Origin: an uncultured Dokdonia sp.
GTDB taxonomy: Bacteria; Bacteroidota; Bacteroidia; Flavobacteriales; Flavobacteriaceae
Length of the DNA stretch: 64,000 nucleotides
NCBI RefSeq assembly: GCF_947492815.1
Contig: NZ_CANLOB010000001.1
Coordinates: 372,001 to 436,000 of the forward strand
Direction: 5' to 3'
Part shown: piece by piece, positions 56,734-64,000 of the stretch
How the letters are laid out: each line of letters begins with the position of its first letter
How positions within the stretch are numbered: the first letter of the stretch is position 1
Made by a program: the position numbers and the translations under genes
The notes under the pieces: generated by a model
The model's database searches: none
The model's input: only the letters and a program-made list of their open reading frames with translations
What the model was told of the DNA's origin: nothing

Positions 56734-57198
56734 TTATTCTTTTAAAATACTTTGTTGGGCTGCTTTTGAGAAAAGTAATTTATTCAAACTAATACTATCA
56801 ATTTGTATTTCTAATTGATCTGTATTCTTAGAAACTTTAAGAGTAGATATTACTGAATCATAGATCTCATTTTTCAATTCACTTTTATCTTTTTTTGATA
56901 ATTCATGTGGACTATATCGACCAATAATACTTCTCACAGCAGAACGAATAATGGGAGTCACTATGTAATGTCCTTCTTCTTTTTTATCTATAAACTCTCC
57001 TTGTTCATCAAAAAGCTTACTCTCTTTAGACGCAAAAGAATAATAAACTAGCATATTTGTACTCATCTCTTTTCCATCTGCGCTAAGCGCTCGTGCTTCT
57101 ATAGATTTTTCAAACTGTCTTGATGTATTACTTTTTTCAACACAGCTATAAAAACTAAACAACACAATGGATAAAAAGAAAATTTTCCTATAATTCAT
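56734..57198 (-). CDS. Small lipoprotein, unknown
   Basis: 154 residues with a lipobox LFSFYSC (Cys near 19) and a charged helical body (SISLNKLLFSKAAQQSI). Located 26 nt after the ABC ATPase gene on the same strand, so it is probably part of that unit. I do not recognise a family. Confidence 0.65.
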   Translation of the reverse strand: MNYRKIFFLSIVLFSFYSCVEKSNTSRQFEKSIEARALSADGKEMSTNMLVYYSFASKESKLFDEQGEFIDKKEEGHYIVTPIIRSAVRSIIGRYSPHELSKKDKSELKNEIYDSVISTLKVSKNTDQLEIQIDSISLNKLLFSKAAQQSILKE

Positions 57199-57223
57199 TA
57201 TCTGTTTTGTAATTTATAAAAAG

Positions 57224-57931
57224 TTACACTACCGCTTCACCAGAAAAATAACTTTCCAATTCTTTAAGCGTTTCTGGAGACGTCATGATATCTTTTACTT
57301 GCTCTCCTTTCTCAAGTACTACGATACGTTCACATACTTCGGTTACATGCTGTAAGTCATGGCTAGATACTAATACTGTAATATCTTTATTTGTCGCCAT
57401 TTCTTTTATGATCCCTTTTAAACGTATTTGTGTTGTCGGATCAAGGTTTGCAAATGGTTCATCTAAAATGATAACATCTGGGTTTCCTATAAGCGTTGCG
57501 ACAATACCTACTTTCTTTTGATTTCCTTTAGAAAGGTCTCGTAAGTATTTGCGTTTTCCGATAATTTCATCATTGAAGAAATCTTCAAAACCAGAAAGAA
57601 GTGCATCTACATCTGCTTTATTTTGTCCTCGTAAATCGCCAATGAAATAGAAATATTCCTCAGGAGTAAGATACCCTATTAGAAAGCTTTCATCAATAAA
57701 GGATGCCGTATGCGTTTTCCACTCCTCACTTTTATTCACTTCATATCCGCCATTTTTTATATAACCTGTTGTAGGTTGTATCAAATCTAACAAACTACTA
57801 AACAACGTAGTTTTACCAGCACCATTATTTCCTACTAATCCAAAAGCTTGTCCTTTAGGAATACTAATATGTTCAAGGTTTAAAACTGATACTCCATTAT
57901 AGTTCTTTGATAAATTATGTATCTCAATCAT
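57224..57931 (-). CDS. ABC transporter ATP-binding protein
   Basis: 235 residues: Walker A GNNGAGKTT, Q-loop region, signature RDLSKGNQKKVG and Walker B DVIILDEPFANLD. Family of the DUF5687-linked exporters. It follows the permease by 4 nt, forming the pair. Confidence 0.94.
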   Translation of the reverse strand: MIEIHNLSKNYNGVSVLNLEHISIPKGQAFGLVGNNGAGKTTLFSSLLDLIQPTTGYIKNGGYEVNKSEEWKTHTASFIDESFLIGYLTPEEYFYFIGDLRGQNKADVDALLSGFEDFFNDEIIGKRKYLRDLSKGNQKKVGIVATLIGNPDVIILDEPFANLDPTTQIRLKGIIKEMATNKDITVLVSSHDLQHVTEVCERIVVLEKGEQVKDIMTSPETLKELESYFSGEAVV

Positions 57932-57935
57932 AGTC

Positions 57936-59408
57936 TTAGTTTTTTTGCTTGTAGGCTTGTAATGTTTTATACTTTTCTTTCTTATAAATCTTAATGATCA
58001 TATTAAATACTTTATCTCTAAAGGCAAATCCTGCAAGACCTGCAATTCCAACAAGTGCAAATCCAGAGACAGGTCCTAGTGTAAAATGTCCTATTGCGTA
58101 TAGTGCCATAGGCCCTAGCATTTTTGGAAGGCTAATTAATAATGTTTTTATATTAAAAGCACTCTTATCTCCAAAGGCCTTTTTTCCGCTTGTAAGATCA
58201 ATAGGTGTTTTAATATAAGCTCCACCTAGTAGTACAAGGTGTGCATTAACGCCCATATTAAAAATGGCTCCCACAAAAATTGCGGCAAGTACTTCCCACC
58301 CAAAATACACATACGGAATTGCTAAAACACTTGAAATTGCTGTTGCAATGACTACTAGTAACCACTTAGATCGTAAATATTCTTTATATCGAATATTTTG
58401 TGTCATCATAAGTGGATAATATGCACTATCCCAACTCGGCACAAATTGTCCAAAACTAAATAAGAAGCCTCCTGTTACAAACACCGCAGCAAACATTCTC
58501 ATAAAAGGTCCTTCATATACTTCGATAAATCCTTCTCCAAAAAATAGTAATCCATAAAAAAGAAAGAGTACACTTAAGAATACTGTTGTTTTGGAACGTT
58601 TATTACGAAGAATGAGTTTCAAGTCATTTTTTAAGAAGGTAGATCCTTTTCCAAAACGATCCAACCATTCCATATTTTCTGTAGTTGCCGTTTTTGTCTT
58701 TTTAGATAATCCAGCATCTAGATATAAACGTTTTAAGAAATAGGTAAATGCATAATATGCAACACCTGCTAAAACAAGTATTGGAATAATTGCTAACCAA
58801 GGCATATCATACAATCCTTGGAAAAAAGTACCTGTATAGGAAGTAATATCAAAGTAGCCATAATATTGTAATCCTCCTAAAACAACAAATACAGCTCCCA
58901 AAAGCACTACAAAAACGGTCTCATCATTTAAGAACACATTGATGAAATTATTAATATAAATCAATGCCATGATTCCTAAATGCCATCTTATAACACCTAA
59001 TGGACTATATCCTTGAGTTAAAAGAATAACACTAAAAGGAATAAAGAAAAAGGCATGTATGATATTAAAAAACGAAAGGGCCGTTTTTCCTAAAGCAAAA
59101 TTTACAATCTTACTTTTCTTAAAAGGCATCAGCAACATAGGTTTTATGTTGATTACTGGCATTTTCTGAAAGAAATACCTTGCTATTAAGTCTACAACGA
59201 AATAATAGATTAAAAACTTATTTACAGTTTTTAAGGGCTCTAGTTCAGCTTTTTCTAATATAAAATATAAACCTGCTCCTAAACTTGCAAATACAACAAT
59301 AAAATAGAGTGCTCCCAGTCCCATCAGGATTTTGAGAAATACATTTACTTGAAAAGAAGCACTCCTAAAGAAGGCTTTCCATTCTAAATTTAGAAATCGT
59401 TTAATCAT
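57936..59408 (-). CDS. DUF5687 ABC permease
   Basis: 490 residues with about 12 spans; FLNLEWKAFFRSASFQVNVFLKILMGLGALYF at the N-terminus and GAYIKTPIDLTSGKKAFGDKSAFNIKTLLISLP in the middle match DUF5687. Inner-membrane half of an exporter with the ATPase downstream. Substrate unknown. Confidence 0.92.
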   Translation of the reverse strand: MIKRFLNLEWKAFFRSASFQVNVFLKILMGLGALYFIVVFASLGAGLYFILEKAELEPLKTVNKFLIYYFVVDLIARYFFQKMPVINIKPMLLMPFKKSKIVNFALGKTALSFFNIIHAFFFIPFSVILLTQGYSPLGVIRWHLGIMALIYINNFINVFLNDETVFVVLLGAVFVVLGGLQYYGYFDITSYTGTFFQGLYDMPWLAIIPILVLAGVAYYAFTYFLKRLYLDAGLSKKTKTATTENMEWLDRFGKGSTFLKNDLKLILRNKRSKTTVFLSVLFLFYGLLFFGEGFIEVYEGPFMRMFAAVFVTGGFLFSFGQFVPSWDSAYYPLMMTQNIRYKEYLRSKWLLVVIATAISSVLAIPYVYFGWEVLAAIFVGAIFNMGVNAHLVLLGGAYIKTPIDLTSGKKAFGDKSAFNIKTLLISLPKMLGPMALYAIGHFTLGPVSGFALVGIAGLAGFAFRDKVFNMIIKIYKKEKYKTLQAYKQKN

Positions 59409-59479
59409 TGCTCTTGATTGTTTACGGATAGTTAGTATTTAAAAAATGTGAAATGTTACATCTTCATCGTAATCCTTTG

Positions 59480-59487
59480 TATTTTTG
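59480..59487 (+). promoter_or_regulatory. -7 promoter box for the reductase
   Basis: TATTTTTG, a TAnnTTTG match, lies 17 nt before the ATG at 59504 and excludes an upstream in-frame ATG at 59453 as start. Confidence 0.6.
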
Positions 59488-59503
59488 CGCTCAAAAATAT
59501 ACG

Positions 59504-60559
59504 ATGTCAAATTTCCATACACTTACGATACAATCTATTACCAGAGAAACAGCAAAAGCAATTTCTGTTGGTTTTTTGATTCCTTCAGGCCTAAAAGACA
59601 TTTTTAGCTATCAAGCTGGTCAATATATTACTTTAAAAACAACTATAAATGGTCAGGAAATACGTCGTGCCTATTCCATTTGTAGTACTCCAGAAAGTGG
59701 AGAATTACGTGTTGCAATTAAGGAAGTAGAAGGCGGTACATTTTCTACGTTTGCAAATCGAGAATTAAAAGAAGGCGATACACTTGAGGTGGCACCACCA
59801 GAAGGAAGGTTTGTATTGGATTCCGCTTTCGCGAAAGCAAAAAAAACCTATTTAGCATTTGCGGCAGGTTCTGGAATTACTCCTATTATGAGTATGATCA
59901 AAACGACGCTTGAAAACTCTTCAGAAAGTGGTTTTGTTCTTGTGTATGGAAACAAACGCCCAGAAGATGCTATTTTCAGGGATGCATTATTAGCATTAAG
60001 AGATCAATATAACGATCGTTTTTCTATAGAATTTATTTATAGTCAGTCGAGAGAAGATGGCGCACATTTTGGGCGTATTATGAAGTCTACTGTCAATTTT
60101 GTATTTAAAAATAAATATGCTTCTTATGAGTTTAGTGACTATTATTTATGTGGTCCTGAAGCCATGATTAAAGAAGTTTCTAATGTATTAACCACAAACG
60201 GTATAAATGATAGTTCGATTCATTTTGAGCTCTTTACGGCTTCTACAGAAGAAGCTGAAATTGAAGAAGCTCTGGATGGAAAATCACATATTAAAGTACT
60301 TGTAGATGATGAGGAATTTGAGTTTACAATGGCTCAGGATACTGTAATTTTAGATGCTGCTCTTGATGAAGATATTGATGCACCGCACTCATGCCAAGGT
60401 GGAATTTGCAGTAGTTGTATTGCACGTGTGACTGAAGGGACTGCTGTCATGGAAAAAAATCAAATTCTTACAGATAGTGAAGTAGCAGAAGGACTTATCC
60501 TTACATGCCAAGCACACCCTACCTCAGCAAAACTGGTGGTAGATTATGATGATGTTTGA
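59504..60559 (+). CDS. Ferredoxin-type FNR/2Fe-2S oxidoreductase
   Basis: 351 residues: FAD domain with RRAYSICS, NAD(P) domain with AAGSGITPIMSM and YLCGPEAMI, and a C-terminal 2Fe-2S ferredoxin domain (CQGGICSSCIARV with the later CQAHP). This is the architecture of PaaE/Hmp-like phenylacetate-CoA oxygenase reductase and related enzymes. The partner oxygenase is not nearby. An iterated palindrome encodes SAFAKAK near residues 106-112, in the linker region of the FAD domain. Confidence 0.9.
   Translation: MSNFHTLTIQSITRETAKAISVGFLIPSGLKDIFSYQAGQYITLKTTINGQEIRRAYSICSTPESGELRVAIKEVEGGTFSTFANRELKEGDTLEVAPPEGRFVLDSAFAKAKKTYLAFAAGSGITPIMSMIKTTLENSSESGFVLVYGNKRPEDAIFRDALLALRDQYNDRFSIEFIYSQSREDGAHFGRIMKSTVNFVFKNKYASYEFSDYYLCGPEAMIKEVSNVLTTNGINDSSIHFELFTASTEEAEIEEALDGKSHIKVLVDDEEFEFTMAQDTVILDAALDEDIDAPHSCQGGICSSCIARVTEGTAVMEKNQILTDSEVAEGLILTCQAHPTSAKLVVDYDDV
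59824..59838. repeat. Iterated palindrome, intragenic (AFAKA frame)
   Basis: CGCTTTCGCGAAAGC inside the FNR-type gene, read as Ala-Phe-Ala-Lys-Ala after VLDS. Confidence 0.94.
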
Positions 60560-60567
60560 TACCCCCT

Positions 60568-60602
60568 CATCCTAACCTTCTTCTCCCAAAGGAGAAGGAA
60601 CT
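60568..60602. repeat. CCTTCT/AGAAGG intergenic hairpin
   Basis: CCTTCTTCTCC and GGAGAAGG form a hairpin around CAAA. Similar CCTTCTCC-type repeats are common between genes in several bacterial phyla, as I recall. Confidence 0.5.
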
Positions 60603-60623
60603 TATATGTATAGAAAATTTAAA

Positions 60624-60661
60624 AATAGAGTAATACTCTAATTTAGAGTGTTACTCTATTT
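60624..60661 (+). terminator. Terminator after the reductase
   Basis: AATAGAGTAATACTCTAA (60624-60641) and TTAGAGTGTTACTCTATT (60643-60660), a long stem with one mismatch and T-rich end. May act in both directions. Confidence 0.8.
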
Positions 60662-60731
60662 TAGCCTTGATTCTTTTTTAAATTACCATTTCTTTTAGAT
60701 TTTTAGAGATTGTAATTTGTATTTTTCGAGC

Positions 60732-61025
60732 ATGTGGACGTATTACAGAGATGTTACTTTATACACACTAGCTATTACTTTGCTCACTTCTTTAGCAAGT
60801 GCTGCGATGTACGATTCTTTTATAGCTAGTTTGTATAATGCGCTTATCATTTTTGGTGTTTTTGGAACTGGATTAGGCGTTCTTGCATTTAATTATTTTC
60901 AAAAGGCGCAGTATTATATGTATCACAACCTTGGGTTTAAAAAATCACATCTTATAAAGCGTACGTGGTTTGTAAATGGAATCATCGCAATTATTGGTAT
61001 AGGTATACTCACTGTATTGCAATGA
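60732..61025 (+). CDS. Small membrane protein next to an ABC ATPase
   Basis: 97 residues from MWTYYRDVTLY; a TTG five codons upstream is less likely. Three hydrophobic spans (about 7-28, 32-52, 75-95). Its last codons overlap the ATPase start (ATGA). Too small for a usual ABC permease (about 6 spans), so it may oligomerise or be an accessory. Confidence 0.65.
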   Translation: MWTYYRDVTLYTLAITLLTSLASAAMYDSFIASLYNALIIFGVFGTGLGVLAFNYFQKAQYYMYHNLGFKKSHLIKRTWFVNGIIAIIGIGILTVLQ

Positions 61026-61708
61026 AAAAAGTACTACACATACAGAATGTTTCTAAAAGTTTTGGTAAAAAAAAGATACTTAAAGACGTGTCTTTGCATT
61101 TCGCTCAAGGCGAAATTGTAAGCTTGTTTGGTCGCAATGGCTGTGGTAAATCTACCTTCCTTAAAATACTTTTTGGAACCCTCAAAGCAGACACTATTCA
61201 ATTACAAATAGATAGTAAAAATATACATCCCAAGGACGTAATCCCAAACCAATGGATTGGGTATTTGCCTCAGGATAATTTTTTACCTAAGCACCTAAAA
61301 GTAAGGGATATCATTCCTTTATTTCATAGTGATGGAAATAATCAGGATCGTATTTTTAGAGCTCCTTTTGTAGAGAAGATAGCAACTCGTAAAATAGGCA
61401 CGTTATCTCTTGGGGAACTTCGGTATCTTGAGTTATTATTGGTAGCACATTTGGAACATCCTTTTTTATTACTAGATGAGCCTTTCTCTATGATAGAACC
61501 TTTATATAAGGAGGTGATCAAAGAGTTTTTAATTTCACTTACTGAAGCAAGTCCAACACAAGTCGCTCCCAAAAAAGGAATTCTCCTCACCGATCATTAC
61601 TACACTGATGTTTTAGATATCTCTGATCGTAATTTTGTAATGGTAGATGGAGTCTGTCAGGAAGCTAATACACTAGAAGACTTGAAACATTTAGGGTATT
61701 TGAAATAA
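61022..61708 (+). CDS. ABC transporter ATP-binding protein
   Basis: 228 residues from MKKVLHIQNVSKSFGKKK. Walker A GRNGCGKST, signature-like LSLGELRYLE (Gly-Gly replaced by Leu-Gly) and Walker B FLLLDEPF. Overlaps the small membrane gene by 4 nt (ATGA). No normal permease adjacent. Confidence 0.88.
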   Translation: MKKVLHIQNVSKSFGKKKILKDVSLHFAQGEIVSLFGRNGCGKSTFLKILFGTLKADTIQLQIDSKNIHPKDVIPNQWIGYLPQDNFLPKHLKVRDIIPLFHSDGNNQDRIFRAPFVEKIATRKIGTLSLGELRYLELLLVAHLEHPFLLLDEPFSMIEPLYKEVIKEFLISLTEASPTQVAPKKGILLTDHYYTDVLDISDRNFVMVDGVCQEANTLEDLKHLGYLK

Positions 61709-61770
61709 TAGCCAGTATTCTAAACAAAAATTTCAATGCATCTTAACTCTTCAAAACAGCCATTTTAAAT

Positions 61771-61788
61771 TTTCGCTTTAAGCGAAAA
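61771..61788. terminator. Possible hairpin terminator after the ABC ATPase
   Basis: TTTCGCTTTAAGCGAAA with A/T-rich flanks, about 60 nt after the stop codon. It resembles but is distinct from the iterated palindrome (centre TTAA instead of CGCG). Confidence 0.5.
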
Positions 61789-61981
61789 AAAAGAATCCCA
61801 ATCCCTGCTTTTTTATAGAGACGCATTTTATATTGTTAACCTTAGTGTAGTAGTGATAGATGTTATATACCAAGAAACTAATACATTGAAACAATTAAGA
61901 TGTTTGTAATTAATACAACAAAAAAAGGGAGTTAGTTATTAAAAAATCTATTTTAGCGCTTATCAAAAATTGATGAACTCT

Positions 61982-63637
61982 ATGAAAAAAATTACCTTCT
62001 TATTAGTTGTATTACTTTCATATACTGCATTTTCCCAAATTACTATAACCAATATTAGTTCATATCAAGTTTTTCAACGAAACGGTACAGGAAATGCAGA
62101 TATTCCAATAGAAGGCACTTATAGTGGAACACCTGAAAGCATTGAAGCGAGGTGGAATAGCAATGATGTTTGGACAACATTAAGTATTAATGATTCTGAA
62201 ACATTTTCAGGAACTTTAGTAGATCAAAACCAAGGTCAGGGAACACTAGAGATTCGATTTTCTAATGATCCTCTTATTGAAAGTTCTATAGAGTATGTAG
62301 GTGTTGGCGATATCTTTATTATTGCTGGGCAAAGTAATGCTTCTGGTAGAGGCCTGACATTGAATAATTACTCGCATCCAAGTTTAAAAGCTACGTTATT
62401 TGGTAATGATGATGTTTGGAAAGAGCTCTCCGACGCTTCAGATAGTCACATAGGTCAAGTAGATGAAGTGAGTATAGATTATATAGCAGCAGGTTCTGTA
62501 TGGCCTCTGATTGCTACAGACATTATGGAAGTAGAAAATATTCCTGTAGCTTTTATTCCAACAGCTCAAGGAGGAACACGAGTTATTCAATGGCAGCCGG
62601 GAGATGATCATTTTGATCCGTCTACTTTATACGGGTCAATGAGTAGGCGTATTCAGGCAATTGGAGGAAAAATAAAAGGAATTTTATTTTTTCAGGGAGA
62701 ATCTGATGCGCAAATGAATACAACACAAATGGATTATGAAGATTTACTGAACAACTATGTAAACACTGTTGTTTCAGATTTCCCAGGAGTTAGTGTAATT
62801 GTAGGGCAGATTGGACAAGCAAATTTTGATGATCTTGATCCTATTAGGGCTGCGCAAATTAATGTAGCTAATTCTAATATCAATGCTCATATTGGACCTG
62901 CGACCTATGATATAAATTTATCTGATGAAGAAGGAGACACACTTCATTATAAATCAGACAATGATATACAAGAGTTTGCTAGAAGATGGTTTATGGCGAT
63001 TAATAATACGTACTACAGGGGTACAAACGGATATGGCCCTATCGTTATCACTGATGATGTTTCTTATAATCTGACAGAAAACAAGATTACGGTTCCGTTT
63101 AGCGGTAATACTTCTCCTGTTATTAATGAAGCATCTACAGTGACTGTAAATTCTTTTGATTTAATGAATGATAATATTGCTATATCTATTTCTTCTATTT
63201 CTATCACTAATAATAGTATAGAAATCACTCCTACATCTGTATTAGATGTTAATCAACCTATTACATTATCTTATGCTTCGTTAAACAAAGGGGTGGATGC
63301 AGCTATTTACGATATTGAAAATCTTCCTGCACAAAATTTCTACAATTTAGCTGTTCCTTTAGATGAGGAATTATCTACATCAAGCTTTTCAAAAAACAAT
63401 CTTTCTATATATCCAAATCCAGTACAAGAATCGGTATTTCTTTCTTTTGACCCTTCTGTTAATGAAGAAATTACATTGAAACTATATGCTAGCACTGGTC
63501 AATTAATTATCACTAAAACTGCTCATACTAATGACCATACACTAGAAATAGACACATCAATACTACATTCAGGAATCTACTACTTGCACTTTCTAACAGA
63601 AGCAACTCAGGAAGTGAAAAAAATTATAAAGTATTAA
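61982..63637 (+). CDS. T9SS-exported SASA-type esterase
   Basis: 551 residues from MKKITFLLVVLL (ATG 61982); an ATG at 61973 is also in frame. Signal to AFSQ, then a sialate O-acetylesterase (SASA, SGNH-like) domain with the block-I Ser in FIIAGQSNASGRG, GGTRVIQW and LFFQGESDAQM. A C-terminal type-A T9SS sorting domain follows (SIYPNPVQESV, GIYYLHFLTEATQ). It may deacetylate polysaccharides at the surface. Confidence 0.9.
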   Translation: MKKITFLLVVLLSYTAFSQITITNISSYQVFQRNGTGNADIPIEGTYSGTPESIEARWNSNDVWTTLSINDSETFSGTLVDQNQGQGTLEIRFSNDPLIESSIEYVGVGDIFIIAGQSNASGRGLTLNNYSHPSLKATLFGNDDVWKELSDASDSHIGQVDEVSIDYIAAGSVWPLIATDIMEVENIPVAFIPTAQGGTRVIQWQPGDDHFDPSTLYGSMSRRIQAIGGKIKGILFFQGESDAQMNTTQMDYEDLLNNYVNTVVSDFPGVSVIVGQIGQANFDDLDPIRAAQINVANSNINAHIGPATYDINLSDEEGDTLHYKSDNDIQEFARRWFMAINNTYYRGTNGYGPIVITDDVSYNLTENKITVPFSGNTSPVINEASTVTVNSFDLMNDNIAISISSISITNNSIEITPTSVLDVNQPITLSYASLNKGVDAAIYDIENLPAQNFYNLAVPLDEELSTSSFSKNNLSIYPNPVQESVFLSFDPSVNEEITLKLYASTGQLIITKTAHTNDHTLEIDTSILHSGIYYLHFLTEATQEVKKIIKY

Positions 63638-63694
63638 CGTACCTAATTCCTATACATAAGGTTTCCTAGATCAAATTGAATACCACTTGCTGTA

Positions 63695-63913
63695 TTATAA
63701 ATTAATTAGTCTTTCTTTAATGGCCTCATAATTTTTAACAGTTATAAACTTAGAAAAGTTAATTACTAATTTTTCATTATCATAAATGGGTTGTAACACT
63801 TGTAGCTCAGTATTAGTTACGTGTAATGTTTTAGAGAGTCCGTGGTAATTTCTTAAAAGCGGCACTACAAAATCATCATTTTCTGTTTGCATTTCAAAGT
63901 TTATTTGGCACAT
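63695..63913 (-). CDS. Small hypothetical protein
   Basis: 72 residues, soluble, no family recognised. M8 (MQTENDDF) is an alternative start. Codon use looks normal. The stop of an upstream frame on the same strand is 28 bp away, so the two may form an operon. Confidence 0.5.
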   Translation of the reverse strand: MCQINFEMQTENDDFVVPLLRNYHGLSKTLHVTNTELQVLQPIYDNEKLVINFSKFITVKNYEAIKERLINL

Positions 63914-63941
63914 TTTTTATTCATTTATGATTATTTTTAGC

Positions 63942-64000
63942 CTACTGTTTATCAGTATCTTCAGCAAAAAGTTTTATATCTAGAGAATGAATAGGCATAA
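63942..64000 (-). CDS. Possible C-terminus of a gene running off the window
   Basis: A frame open to the window edge ends KLFAEDTDKQ-stop (TAG at 63942-63944). It contains an ATG at 63998, but the hydrophilic tail and position before the 72-residue gene fit the end of a longer gene outside the window. Only 19 codons visible. Confidence 0.3.
   Translation of the reverse strand, partial: MPIHSLDIKLFAEDTDKQ

Noticed and set aside
61771..61788. Another copy of the iterated palindrome
   Set aside because: The centre is TTAA rather than CGCG, so it is a different hairpin.

Overview
The window is AT-rich, gene-dense chromosomal DNA from a marine-type member of the Flavobacteriaceae (Bacteroidetes). 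The evidence is: type IX secretion (T9SS) components (PorZ-like, SprE/PorW-like) and four cargo proteins with T9SS C-terminal sorting domains; TAnnTTTG promoter boxes with few Shine-Dalgarno sequences; a DUF5687-type ABC permease; an ATP synthase cluster without atpD/atpC; and many small outer-membrane barrels. A Dokdonia/Krokinobacter-like genus is my guess from the repeated AFAKA peptide and its palindrome, but the sequence alone does not prove it. I saw no rRNA, tRNA, CRISPR array, prophage or insertion sequence.

Layout. 1-4.5 kb: small metabolic and membrane genes (thioesterase, SnoaL-like, DUF1761, GNAT/FemAB-like, EamA, ArsC/Spx-like, DinB). 4.6-8.3 kb: a giant T9SS-exported adhesin-like protein. 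8.9-12.5 kb: cystathionine gamma-synthase, an outer-membrane protein and NADP-glutamate dehydrogenase. 12.7-18.1 kb: porZ-recO-TonB receptor with touching stop/start codons. 18.1-23.2 kb (mostly minus strand): acyltransferase, membrane AraC regulator, uracil-DNA glycosylase-like, rsmI, DoxX. 23.3-28.7 kb (plus strand): tdk-alr, mscL, asd, a CAT-like acetyltransferase and DoxX. 28.8-36 kb: prolyl oligopeptidase, dprA, an HU/SPOR protein, a thioesterase and a T9SS propeller protein. 36-38.6 kb: three small barrels, a barrel-gene remnant and a lipoprotein. 38.6-46.3 kb: a minus-strand envelope cluster (EnvC-like, DUF4292, TPR, nucleotidyltransferase, dut, flippase). 46.9-47.8 kb: a gene-free repeat-rich spacer with two near-identical putative small RNA genes. 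47.8-56.6 kb: sprE-bactofilin-atpZ-AtpI-like-atpBEFHAG. 56.7-64 kb: a lipoprotein, an ABC exporter pair, a ferredoxin-type reductase, a small membrane protein with an ABC ATPase, and a T9SS SASA-type esterase.

The most notable signal is not a gene. A 14-20 bp perfect palindrome (full form TACGCTTTCGCGAAAGCGTA) recurs about 17 times in 64 kb, counting degenerate copies. It lies in intergenic spacers, including three of the ATP synthase spacers, and inside seven coding sequences, where it is read in all three frames (mostly as AFAKA). Three spacers carry a longer element of about 50-66 bp, in two of which the palindrome appears split around a conserved insert. With the twin small RNA loci and the hairpins flanking atpE, this suggests a genome-wide palindrome system of unknown function.
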